A program made the translations under genes and the position numbers. Positions 1 through 7,357 of a stretch of 64,000 bases of DNA are shown piece after piece. Under the pieces are notes generated by a model. That model worked only from the letters and a program-made list of their open reading frames with translations. It was not told the DNA's origin and ran no database searches. The stretch is taken from contig WGMA01000006.1 of the NCBI GenBank assembly GCA_016125285.1, positions 121,145 to 185,144 on the forward strand. Reading direction: 5' to 3'. Position 1 is the first letter of the stretch. Every line of letters starts with the position of its first letter. Source of the stretch: Phycisphaera sp. (lineage in GTDB: Bacteria > Planctomycetota > Phycisphaerae > Phycisphaerales > Zrk34).

Positions 1-1690
1 CGGCGATCGAGAGGCTGCCGGTGTTCTGCTGATGCGTCGTCCGTGCCGTGACCAGCTTCGCGGTGTACGGCTGGGCCTTGCCCTGGATCGGGGCGACGAG
101 CACGTCGATGTCACCGAGGACGAAGTTGCCGTTGCCCGCGCGGCCGGGGCCGTTGTGCGGCAGCGACGGATCGGTCAGCGCCTCGAGCCGGATCGCCGTG
201 ACGCCCGGCGTGAAGACCTCCGCGGTCAGCGTGTATGTCTCCTGATTCGGCGATTGGCCGGTCGCCAGCAGCGACCCGTCATCGAGCCGCTTGAGCGTCG
301 TGCCGTTGGCGGTCTCGATCTTCGTTGGGTTGATGACGGTCCACTTCGGCTGCTCTGCTTCGGCCGGTGCGTTGGCCGCCCACTTCGCGAACGCCGCGGG
401 CAGCTCGTTTGCTTCGTACGCCGCCAGCGCCGCGGCGAGCGGCTCACGCTCGGCCTCCCACTTCGCCGTCGCTTTCGCGTTCTCATCGGAGTCGAGCGGG
501 ATGTCGATCTCGCTGCGGATCGTCGTGGTGAACGTCGCGACCATGCGGTAGTAGTCGATGTTCTCGATCGGGTCGAACTTGTGATCGTGACAGCGGGCGC
601 AGCCGACGGTCAGCCCCAGCATCGCGGTGCCGAGCGTCTGGGTCATGTCGTCCATCTCCTCGTAGCGGGCCGACTCAAACTCCTTCTCGGTGAGCTGCGT
701 CGGGAACACGCCCGCGCCGAGGAAGCCCGTGGCCATCATCGCCAGCGGCTCGTCCGGCGCGATCTCGTCGCCGGCGACCTGCCAACGCACGAACCGGTCG
801 TAGGGCATGTCGCTGTTGAGCGCCTTGATGACGAAGTCGCGGTAGTGGTAGGCGTTGGGCCGATCGTAGTCCTGCTCGAACCCGAACGACTCGGCGAAGC
901 GCGCCACGTCGAGCCAGTGCCGGCCCCAGCGCTCGCCGTAGTGCGGGCTGGCCAGCAGCTCGTCGATCACCTTCTCCCACGCGTTCGGCGCCGGGTCGTT
1001 GATGAACGCGTCGACCTGCTCGGGCGTCGGCGGCAGGCCGATCAGGTCGAAGTACGCCCGGCGGATCAGCACGCGGCGATCCGCGGGGCGTGACGGCGCG
1101 ATGCCGGCACTCTCCAGCTTCGCGAGGATGAACCTGTCGATCGGCGTGCGCGCCCAGTGCTGCGTGTCCTTCACCGGCGGCACGGCCGGGCGGCTCAGGT
1201 CCGTGTAGGGCCACTGCTGCCGCGCCGTGTCGAAGTTGATCACGCGCTTCGTCGCCTTGGGCAGCGGGGCGTCGCGCGGGTCCGGCGCGCCCATCTTCAC
1301 CCACTGCTCCAGCACGTCGATCTCTTTGGCGGGCAGCTTGCCCTTCGGCGGCATCTCCATGTCCGGGTCGGTGTAGCGGATCGCCTTGACGAGCATCGAG
1401 CCCTCGACGTCGCCCGGCAGGATCACCTGGCCGTTGTCGCCGCCCTTCACCCAGCCCGCACGCGTGTCGAGGTACAGGTTGCCGCGCAGGCGCTCGGCCT
1501 TGGCGCTGTGGCACTTGTAACACCGCTGGGCGAGGATCGGCCGCACCTTCGACTCGAAGAACGCCACGCCCGCGGGGTCGGGCTTCGCCGGCGCATCCGC
1601 CGCGTGCGCGACGGTCGCACAGAGCACCGCCGCCACCGCGGCGCACGTCACATCCGAAATCCGAGATCTCATATCCGAAATCCTCATCAT
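1..1690 (-). CDS. Planctomycete cytochrome C / DUF1549-DUF1553 protein (partial, C-terminus off window)
   Basis: Exported multi-domain protein of the planctomycete cytochrome C type; the reading frame stays open to the window edge, so the C-terminal part is missing. After a signal-peptide-like N-terminus (hydrophobic AAVAAVLCATVAHA) comes a c-type heme motif CYKCH in the segment FFESKVRPILAQRCYKCH, then a DUF1549-type region (RRAYFDLIGLPPTPEQV, HYGERWGRHWLDVARFAES, CARCHDHKFDPI with a second CxxCH). Known family members are periplasmic, abundant in planctomycetes and usually paired with DUF1501 proteins; the reaction is not established. The ATG overlaps the stop of the upstream FecR-LamG gene (ATGA), so the two are probably translationally coupled. 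An internal ATG 18 bases downstream is an alternative start. The first codons contain a short direct repeat (ATTTCGGAT twice). Confidence 0.88.
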   Translation of the reverse strand, partial: MMRISDMRSRISDVTCAAVAAVLCATVAHAADAPAKPDPAGVAFFESKVRPILAQRCYKCHSAKAERLRGNLYLDTRAGWVKGGDNGQVILPGDVEGSMLVKAIRYTDPDMEMPPKGKLPAKEIDVLEQWVKMGAPDPRDAPLPKATKRVINFDTARQQWPYTDLSRPAVPPVKDTQHWARTPIDRFILAKLESAGIAPSRPADRRVLIRRAYFDLIGLPPTPEQVDAFINDPAPNAWEKVIDELLASPHYGERWGRHWLDVARFAESFGFEQDYDRPNAYHYRDFVIKALNSDMPYDRFVRWQVAGDEIAPDEPLAMMATGFLGAGVFPTQLTEKEFESARYEEMDDMTQTLGTAMLGLTVGCARCHDHKFDPIENIDYYRMVATFTTTIRSEIDIPLDSDENAKATAKWEAEREPLAAALAAYEANELPAAFAKWAANAPAEAEQPKWTVINPTKIETANGTTLKRLDDGSLLATGQSPNQETYTLTAEVFTPGVTAIRLEALTDPSLPHNGPGRAGNGNFVLGDIDVLVAPIQGKAQPYTAKLVTARTTHQQNTGSLSIA

Positions 1691-3336
1691 GGTCTTCCTG
1701 CGTTGAACATCCGCTGCACCTCGTCGGCGTCGACCGCCCGGCCGAGGATCGTGAACTCGTCGATGCGGCCGTTGAGATTACGCAGCGCGGAGGACGCGCG
1801 GCTGGTCGTCTGCCAGTTGCCCATCTCCGCGGAGTTGATCGTCAGCGGGATGTAGTCGGTGATGCGCTCGCTGCTCACGACCTCGCCGTCGAGGTAGTGC
1901 GTGGTGGTGCGCAGCGCGCCGTCGTAGACCGTCACGAGGTGCAGCCACCGGCCGAGGTCCGCGGGCCCGAGCACGTGCTTCGGCGAGAAGTAGTTGACGG
2001 TGCGGCCGGTGTTGACGCCGAGGATCATCTCGCCGTCCCACGACACCTGCCAGTGCGGGTCGCCGCGCTTCCAGCCGTCGGTCAGCATCAGCGAGTTCCA
2101 CTGGCGGTCGAACCCGTCGAAGCGGACCCACGCGGCGAAGGTCATCGAGTCGTAGGTGCCGGGAACCGTGATGCGGACGCGGTCGGACGTGCGCTTGAAC
2201 TCCAGCGCGCTCTTGCCGGGCCAGCGACCCTCGGTCCACTGAGCGCCGATGATGGACGCGTCGGGAGCAGGGGTCGCGTCGTCGCGGCCGACGGCGCGGT
2301 TGAGCAGGCGGCGTTCCCATGTCTGCTGGTCTTCAAAGGTGAAGTACAGCAGCACGCTCGGGTCGGCGCGGAGGTGGTCGGTGTAGCGGGTCCACTCCCG
2401 GCGACGACGCACGCCGTCGGCGTCGGCCAGGCCGGCGAGGGTCGCGGGCGTGACGAACTCGCCGGAGTTCGGCTTGATGTCCGTCGAGGCGCCCGACTTC
2501 TCGATCCGCACGCCGTCGCCCATCTTCAGCGAACGCGTCTTTGCGTCGGCGTGGGACGGGTCGTGCAGCTCGACCTCGCCGTCGAACACATGGACTTCGG
2601 TCACGCCCGCGTCGCCGACGTTGAGTGCGAACTCGGTGCCGAGATCGACCACGTCGACGTCCGCGGCGTTGAGCGTGAAGCCGTGGGCCTGCGGCGGAAC
2701 GGTGGCGTGCACCTTGCCGCGCTTGACCACCGCCCGCTCGGCGGAGATGACGTTCATCTCGGCGGGGCCTTCGACGACGACCGTTGCGCCGCTGTAGAAC
2801 TCGATCTGCACGACGCCCGAATCGAGATTGAGCTCGCCCGCGGCAACCGTCGAGCCCGGTTCGTACGCCGGTGTGCCCTCGGCCCACTGCGTGTCGACCG
2901 TCCGCGTGATGACCGCCAGACCTGCCTCGTCCGTCAGCGTGGGGCGCTGGTCGACCTGCGCCGGCGCCCTCATGACGGACATGGTGATCATCACGGCCAG
3001 CGGCAACGCCGCCGCCAGACCGATCCACCACGCCAGTCCAACGGCGGACGGCGGATAGGTGAACACGTTGCTGCGCGTGATAGACGGGCTTGTCGCGCCG
3101 CTGGTCGGCGTGCGCTCCGCGGCGTCCGCCTCGTGATAGTGCCGCAGCGACGCGTACAGGTCGATGTACTCGACGTACATCTGCTGCGCCTCGTCGTCGC
3201 CCTCGAGCAGGGTGTCGAGCCGCGCGACCTGCTCTTCGGTCAGGTCGCCGTCACGCAGCGCGTCGAGCAGGTCGCGCAGCTCGGCGTGGCGGTCGTCGCC
3301 GTCGTTAGGCGTCATGTTGTCGCGGGTGTCGTTCAT
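1687..3336 (-). CDS. FecR-like transmembrane protein with LamG domain
   Basis: 549-aa membrane-anchored protein. The cytoplasmic N-terminus (about residues 1-90) carries the short acidic anti-sigma-like segment common in planctomycete FecR proteins (ELRDLLDALRDGDLTEEQ). One transmembrane helix follows (WWIGLAAALPLAVMITMSV), then a FecR beta-domain (VVVEGPAEMNVISAERAVV, VVDLGTEFALNV, VHVFDGEVEL) and a C-terminal concanavalin/LamG domain (MTFAAWVRFDGFDRQWNSL, GRIDEFTILGRAVDADEV). It probably controls the ECF sigma factor encoded just upstream, with the LamG domain sensing or binding surface carbohydrate; this role is inferred from family context. Its ATG overlaps the sigma factor stop (ATGA) and its stop overlaps the start of the cytochrome gene, giving a three-gene coupled operon. 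The start chosen is the ATG within that overlap; the open frame extends further upstream but inside the sigma gene. Confidence 0.9.
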   Translation of the reverse strand: MNDTRDNMTPNDGDDRHAELRDLLDALRDGDLTEEQVARLDTLLEGDDEAQQMYVEYIDLYASLRHYHEADAAERTPTSGATSPSITRSNVFTYPPSAVGLAWWIGLAAALPLAVMITMSVMRAPAQVDQRPTLTDEAGLAVITRTVDTQWAEGTPAYEPGSTVAAGELNLDSGVVQIEFYSGATVVVEGPAEMNVISAERAVVKRGKVHATVPPQAHGFTLNAADVDVVDLGTEFALNVGDAGVTEVHVFDGEVELHDPSHADAKTRSLKMGDGVRIEKSGASTDIKPNSGEFVTPATLAGLADADGVRRRREWTRYTDHLRADPSVLLYFTFEDQQTWERRLLNRAVGRDDATPAPDASIIGAQWTEGRWPGKSALEFKRTSDRVRITVPGTYDSMTFAAWVRFDGFDRQWNSLMLTDGWKRGDPHWQVSWDGEMILGVNTGRTVNYFSPKHVLGPADLGRWLHLVTVYDGALRTTTHYLDGEVVSSERITDYIPLTINSAEMGNWQTTSRASSALRNLNGRIDEFTILGRAVDADEVQRMFNAGRP

Positions 3337-3920
3337 GCCCGTGCCTCTTTCGCCATCGTCTGTCGCACGCAGTCCCGCAGCGCCTTGTGCGTCTTGTTCA
3401 GAGCCTTGTACACCGCGTGGATCGATCGGCCGACCGTGTCGGCGACGTCCTGCGTCGTGGCGTCGGGCTCGTACCGCAGCGCGATGATCTTGCGCTGGTC
3501 TTCGGGCAGCTTGTGCAGGCACTGCTCCAGCGCGTCGCGCCGCGCCTCACGCTGGTCGGAGAGCTTCACGAAGCGGTCGGTCAACGCCTCGATGTTCGCG
3601 TCGCTCAGACGCGATCGCGCGGTGCGCTTGATCTTGCGGTAGTTCAGCACGCGGAAGTAGGCGATCTGCATCGCCCACGCGGTGAAGTTGCTGCCCGGCT
3701 CGAACTGCTCGAACTTCCGCCACATCACCTCGCACGTCTCCTGCATCAGGTCGTCGGCGTCCGCCCAGTGGTGCACCAGCGAGAGGATGAAGCTGTAGAT
3801 GCCCTGCTCGTTGGCGAGGAAAAGCCGCATGTAGAGTTCGCCGGCGTCTTTGCTGATGACGTCCGCCGCGTCGTCGCGGTTTTCGTCCGGCGTCTGTTTG
3901 GCATCGGGCGATTCGCTCAT
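3333..3920 (-). CDS. RNA polymerase sigma factor, ECF subfamily (planctomycete type)
   Basis: 195-aa extracytoplasmic-function sigma factor. Region 2 is recognisable as ADADDLMQETCEVMWRKFEQF followed by FTAWAMQIAYFRVLNYRKI (2.3-2.4), and region 4 as LPEDQRKIIALRYEPDATTQDVADTVGRS plus a helix-turn-helix ending in HKALRDCV. This matches the Rhodopirellula/Verrucomicrobium ECF family. A GAGG ribosome-binding site lies just upstream of the ATG. It is the first gene of an operon with a FecR-LamG membrane protein and a planctomycete cytochrome, an arrangement in which the FecR protein typically regulates the sigma factor. Length and motifs are normal for the family, so the call is firm; the target regulon cannot be told from this sequence. 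Confidence 0.93.
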   Translation of the reverse strand: MSESPDAKQTPDENRDDAADVISKDAGELYMRLFLANEQGIYSFILSLVHHWADADDLMQETCEVMWRKFEQFEPGSNFTAWAMQIAYFRVLNYRKIKRTARSRLSDANIEALTDRFVKLSDQREARRDALEQCLHKLPEDQRKIIALRYEPDATTQDVADTVGRSIHAVYKALNKTHKALRDCVRQTMAKEARA

Positions 3921-3973
3921 GTGTCCTCACCCTGTAGATAGACCTGATTGCTACAGATTAGAACACACGGCGC

Positions 3974-4010
3974 AAAAAAACACCCGCCGACTGCGTTTGC
4001 AGCCGGCGGG
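3974..4010 (-). terminator. Rho-independent terminator
   Basis: On the minus strand a GC-rich stem (CCCGCCG..CTGC against GCAG.CCGGCGGG, one mismatch, loop GTTT on the plus strand) is followed by seven T residues (A7 at 3974-3980 on the plus strand). It lies between the small membrane protein gene (stop at 4279) and the ECF sigma gene and probably ends transcription from the former. Confidence 0.75.
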
Positions 4011-4214
4011 CTGTCACACCCTTGCGGGCCAATCAGCGGGAGGCTTGGACAGCCTCCGCCTGGCGAAGGGCAAAAGGGAAGGCGGGGATCAGCACGCGTC
4101 ACCTCCGCGGTTGTCGTCTTCGGGCGTCGGCGCCGCGGACGCGCGCGGGTCGAACAGGTGCAGCGAATCGACCAGACGGCGGGGGCTGACGACGCCGACG
4201 ACGCGATCACGTCC

Positions 4215-4270
4215 GAGGCACGCGCGGTCCACGCGCGTGCCTCACCGGGGCCGCGCGATCATTCGCGCGG
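4215..4270. repeat. Two consecutive perfect GC-rich inverted repeats
   Basis: Positions 4215-4226 and 4232-4243 form a perfect 12-bp inverted repeat (GAGGCACGCGCG arm, 5-nt loop). Positions 4251-4258 and 4263-4270 form a perfect 8-bp inverted repeat (CCGCGCGA arm, loop TCAT). Both sit in the 3' region of the small membrane protein gene, ahead of the T-tract terminator at 3974-4010. The rest of 4011-4214 shows no convincing gene. Confidence 0.6.
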
Positions 4271-4278
4271 TGGGCTGA

Positions 4279-4464
4279 TTACATCATCGACCAGTAGTAC
4301 AGGTTCGCCCAGATCATGGTGGCCACGACGGTGATCACGGAGATCGCGGCGACCGCGATGAACGCGGCGAGGCGCTTCTCGTTGGTGGTCAGCGCGCGGG
4401 CCGGCGTGCTGGTCTTGGTTTCGGCGTGGCCGAGGTGACGAATGTGTGCGGTGTGGGTCGACAT
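4279..4464 (-). CDS. Small single-pass membrane protein, unknown function
   Basis: 61-aa protein: a polar, His-rich N-terminus (MSTHTAHIRHLGH) followed by one hydrophobic helix (LAAFIAVAAISVITVVATMIW) and a very short tail, so probably a type II or tail-anchored inner-membrane peptide. The ATG at 4464 is favoured because GAAAGGAAC lies a normal distance upstream; an extension of about 18 residues into 4518 is possible but has no better site. No family recognised. A second small single-pass protein with a similar polar HTAH-containing N-terminus is encoded at 51299-51565. Downstream RNA is unusually structured (4215-4270). No functional prediction is offered. Confidence 0.6.
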   Translation of the reverse strand: MSTHTAHIRHLGHAETKTSTPARALTTNEKRLAAFIAVAAISVITVVATMIWANLYYWSMM

Positions 4465-4738
4465 CTTGAGGTTCCTTTCGTCCTGTGGGGCGGTGTGACG
4501 CGCCGCCCGTTTGGTCACCTCCTATCAGACCGTATCCCGCGAGCGGCGTGTATCGGGTCGCGGCCCCCTAACGCTTTACGGGCTACGCCCATGGGCTGTA
4601 GGTGCTGTTCGGGGTTTCCCCGATTTCGACTCGTGGTGCCCGGGGCTACGTTTGTAACGGTGTGATTGCGTTGCAATTAGCTGGTCAGCACCGCATCATT
4701 GCCTTGCGCCGGATCACACGTTTGAGGTAGTCACGCCC
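4465..4738. other. Intergenic region between divergent genes
   Basis: Region between the small membrane gene (minus) and the histidine kinase (plus). It contains no convincing ORF. A short palindrome ATTGC-GTT-GCAAT lies near 4666-4678, which could be an operator for either gene, and a GAGGTAG ribosome-binding-like segment near 4720 precedes the TTG start of the kinase. No confident sigma-70 promoter was identified. Confidence 0.4.
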
Positions 4739-5932
4739 TTGAATCAGAAGGACCCCACATTCCCGAAGCCCGCGCTGATCGTCGAGAGCTGTCTGCGGCG
4801 GCTGCGTGATCTGGTGGGTGACTTTGACCAGTTGCCCGCCGCCGTGGGGGATGAACTGCGCATCCTCACGCGCGACCTGAGCGGCGCCGAGCACGCGCTG
4901 CGCGAGAGCGAGGCGCGGCTGCGGGCGGTGGTCAACACGGCGGTCGACGGCATCGTGACCATCGACGAGCGCGGCGTCATCGAGTCCGTCAATCCCGCCG
5001 TCGAGCGCATCTTCGGCTACACGCCCGACGAGGTCATCGGACGCAACGTCGGCATGTTCATGCCGAATCCGTACCGCGACAGCCACGACACCTACCTCCA
5101 ACGCTACCTCGACACCGGCGAGCGGCGCATCATCGGCATCGGTCGCGAGGTCGTCGGGCTCCGCAAGGACGGCACGACGTTCCCGCTGGACCTGGCCGTC
5201 AGCGAACTGCGGATCGGCGACCGCCGCCTGTTCACCGGCATCGTCCGCGACATCACCGATCGCAAACGCCTCGAACGCGAGGTGCTGGAGATCAGCACGC
5301 AGGAGCAGCAGCGTATCGGCCGCGACCTGCACGACGGGCTCGGCCAGGAGCTGACGGGCATCGCGCTGCTCGGCGGGGTGATCCAGCGAAAGCTCGCCGC
5401 GCAGGGCGCCCCCGAGGCGAAGGAGATCGGCGAGGTCGTGACGCTGGTCAACGACGCGATCAGTCACACGCGGGCGTTGGTTCGCGGCCTGTGCCCCGTG
5501 CGCAGCGACGCCGACGGATTGATGGCCGCGATGCAGGACCTGGCGGAGACGATCACGAACGTGCACGGCGTGGCCTGCACGTTTGAGTGCGACGAGCCGG
5601 TCGTGATCAACGATTACCAGACCGTGACGAACCTGTACTACATCGCGCACGAGGCGGCCAACAACGCGATGAAGCACGCGCAGGCGGACAGGCTCGAGCT
5701 GGCGTTGAAGATCGACGACGAGGGGCGCGTGACGCTGTCGATCGCCGACAACGGCAAGGGCATGCCCTCGCGGATGCCGCGGGACGCGGGGCGCGGCCTG
5801 CACATCATGAACTACCGTGCGCGGATGGTGGGCGGCGTGCTGAGGCTCGAGACCGAGCCCGGCCGCGGCACCACCATCGCCTGCACCTTTCACCCCGGAC
5901 ACGCGAGTGCCGAACGACAGGGAGTGACGTAA
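4739..5932 (+). CDS. PAS-domain sensor histidine kinase, FixL-like heme-PAS with HPK7/NarX-type transmitter
   Basis: 397-aa soluble sensor kinase. Residues 1-58 form a helical N-terminus; about 60-172 is a PAS domain; about 175-270 is the dimerisation/phosphoacceptor region with EQQRIGRDLHDGLGQEL, phospho-His H198; the C-terminal ATPase carries HEAANNAMKHA and DNGKGM. The PAS domain resembles FixL: H116 in DSHDTYLQRY aligns with the proximal heme ligand (His200 of Bradyrhizobium FixL), R122 with Arg206 and R136 in RIIGIGR with Arg220. Oxygen or NO sensing through heme is therefore predicted, not shown. The transmitter is HisKA_3 (NarX/DegS type), unlike the HisKA of FixL itself. The start is a TTG; no in-frame ATG lies nearby. 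The response regulator begins immediately after the stop, so they are a cognate pair. Confidence 0.9.
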   Translation: MNQKDPTFPKPALIVESCLRRLRDLVGDFDQLPAAVGDELRILTRDLSGAEHALRESEARLRAVVNTAVDGIVTIDERGVIESVNPAVERIFGYTPDEVIGRNVGMFMPNPYRDSHDTYLQRYLDTGERRIIGIGREVVGLRKDGTTFPLDLAVSELRIGDRRLFTGIVRDITDRKRLEREVLEISTQEQQRIGRDLHDGLGQELTGIALLGGVIQRKLAAQGAPEAKEIGEVVTLVNDAISHTRALVRGLCPVRSDADGLMAAMQDLAETITNVHGVACTFECDEPVVINDYQTVTNLYYIAHEAANNAMKHAQADRLELALKIDDEGRVTLSIADNGKGMPSRMPRDAGRGLHIMNYRARMVGGVLRLETEPGRGTTIACTFHPGHASAERQGVT

Positions 5933-6631
5933 ATGGCCAAGAAAGCCGCAAACAAGCCGAGGCCCAAGACCGAGCCGATCAAGACACGCGTGATGATCGT
6001 CGACGATCACCCGATCGTGCGGCGCGGCCTGGCCGAGACGATCCGCCAGGAATCCGACCTGGAGGTCTGCTGCGAGGCGGAGGACGCCCGCGCCGCGATC
6101 GCCGCGATCCGTGAGGGCAAGCCCGACGTGGCGGTGGTCGACCTGACGCTCAAGGACATCGGCGGGCTGGAGCTGATCAAGCAGATCCGCGCGATCGACG
6201 AGGACGTGATCATGCTCGTGCTGTCGATGCACGACGAGTCGCTCTACGCCGAGCGCTGCCTGCGGGCCGGGGCCAAGGGCTACATCATGAAGCAGGAGGG
6301 CTCGGAGCGGCTGGTCACGGCGTTGCGCACCGTGCTGGCCGGTCAGGTTTACCTCAGCGAGAAGATGTCGGCGCGGCTGCTGGGCAAGATGGTCGGCGGG
6401 GGCACCTCGGCCGGCGCCAGTCCGCTCGAGGCGCTCAGCGACCGCGAGCTGGAGGTGTTCGAGCTGCTCGGCCGCGGCCTGGGCACGCGAAACATCGCTG
6501 AACGCCTCTGCGTGTCGATCAAGACCGTCGAGTCGCACCGCGAACACATCAAGCAGAAGCTCAACATCAAGAACGCCACGGAGCTCGTCCAGCACGCCAC
6601 GCAGTGGGTGATGAGCGAGGGCGGCGGCTGA
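5933..6631 (+). CDS. NarL/FixJ-family response regulator
   Basis: 232-aa two-component response regulator. The receiver has the acidic pocket D24-D25, phosphoacceptor D70 (VAVVDLTL) and a conserved lysine in GAKGYIMKQE. The C-terminal LuxR/GerE helix-turn-helix is clear (LSDRELEVFELLGRGLGTRN, then SIKTVESHREHIKQKL). A 17-residue basic N-terminal extension (MAKKAANKPRPK) precedes the receiver. The ATG follows directly on the stop codon of the kinase gene. It is presumably phosphorylated by that kinase and controls transcription, perhaps including the hemerythrin and SAM synthetase genes downstream; no binding site could be defined from one copy. Confidence 0.94.
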   Translation: MAKKAANKPRPKTEPIKTRVMIVDDHPIVRRGLAETIRQESDLEVCCEAEDARAAIAAIREGKPDVAVVDLTLKDIGGLELIKQIRAIDEDVIMLVLSMHDESLYAERCLRAGAKGYIMKQEGSERLVTALRTVLAGQVYLSEKMSARLLGKMVGGGTSAGASPLEALSDRELEVFELLGRGLGTRNIAERLCVSIKTVESHREHIKQKLNIKNATELVQHATQWVMSEGGG

Positions 6632-6757
6632 TCGCTCTGGCCGTCGGCCGATCCGCAGAACTCATCGTTTCTCGCAGGTTTCTTGGGGGAATCCAGTATC
6701 CAGCGACCGGGCTGCGCCCCGATTCAGCCGGGGCGTCGGTTGATATCTAATAAGGTC

Positions 6758-7357
6758 GTGGAACCGAACACGAAACAATCCGACGAAGCACGGTGGCAGG
6801 CGATGTCGTTGTGCGATCTGACGGATCACATCATCGGCGCTCACCACACGTACCTGCGCCGTGAGTTCGGCCGGCTCGTCGAGCTGTGTGAACTGGCGCG
6901 ACGCGACGCGCCCCACGCGGCCAACCTCGTGGCCGTCGCCGCGATCCTGCGCCGCATCGGCAGCGACCTGGTCAAGCACCTCGACAGCGAGGAGCAGGTG
7001 TTGTTCCCGCTGATCCGCTCGCTGGATTACGCCACCCGTCAGCAGGGGTGTTACCCCGGCGGCGTGGAGCACTGGCTCAGCGAGATGTGCCACGACCACG
7101 ACACGGTCAACGCGGAGCTGGCGGAGCTGCGCCGGGTCACCCACGCCTTCGCCGTGCCCGCGGGCTCCGCCGATTCTTACACCAAGCTGATGCAAGCGCT
7201 CGCCGAACTCGACCAGAACCTGGCGCAGCACACGGCCAAGGAAGACGCGCTGTTCGCCCGCGCGATCGACGCCGAGACGATCCTGCGCCGCGGGGCAGGC
7301 GCGCCAGGCAACGCTCAGCCCAACACCTCATCGCCAATCCGGGAGAACGCCCGATGA
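6758..7357 (+). CDS. Hemerythrin HHE-domain protein, related to the RIC/YtfE C-terminal domain
   Basis: About 199-aa soluble four-helix protein of the hemerythrin type. Metal-ligand motifs are visible in order: DHIIGAHHTYLRREF, KHLDSEEQVLFPLI, CHDHDTVNAEL and QHTAKEDALFARA, which fit a di-iron site. The segment ARWQAMSLCDLTDHI resembles the beginning of the di-iron domain of RIC/ScdA proteins, which repair iron-sulfur clusters after NO or oxidative damage. The N-terminal cysteine domain of RIC is absent. The start is uncertain: GTG at 6758 keeps the conserved Trp, while TTG at 6683 or 6740 and ATG at 6803 are alternatives. An AT-rich TATCTAAT just upstream could make the message nearly leaderless. 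The stop overlaps the next ATG (ATGA). Confidence 0.82.
   Translation: MEPNTKQSDEARWQAMSLCDLTDHIIGAHHTYLRREFGRLVELCELARRDAPHAANLVAVAAILRRIGSDLVKHLDSEEQVLFPLIRSLDYATRQQGCYPGGVEHWLSEMCHDHDTVNAELAELRRVTHAFAVPAGSADSYTKLMQALAELDQNLAQHTAKEDALFARAIDAETILRRGAGAPGNAQPNTSSPIRENAR

Noticed and set aside
1157..1855. Long arginine-rich open frames opposite real genes, here and across the window
   Set aside because: They are antisense or shifted frames of well-supported genes; their composition (Arg, Ala, Gly) comes from GC-rich codons and they lack motifs.
3917..4210. Minus-strand frame of 97 codons over the gap upstream of the ECF gene
   Set aside because: It runs through the terminator hairpin, has no ribosome-binding site and no recognisable domain.
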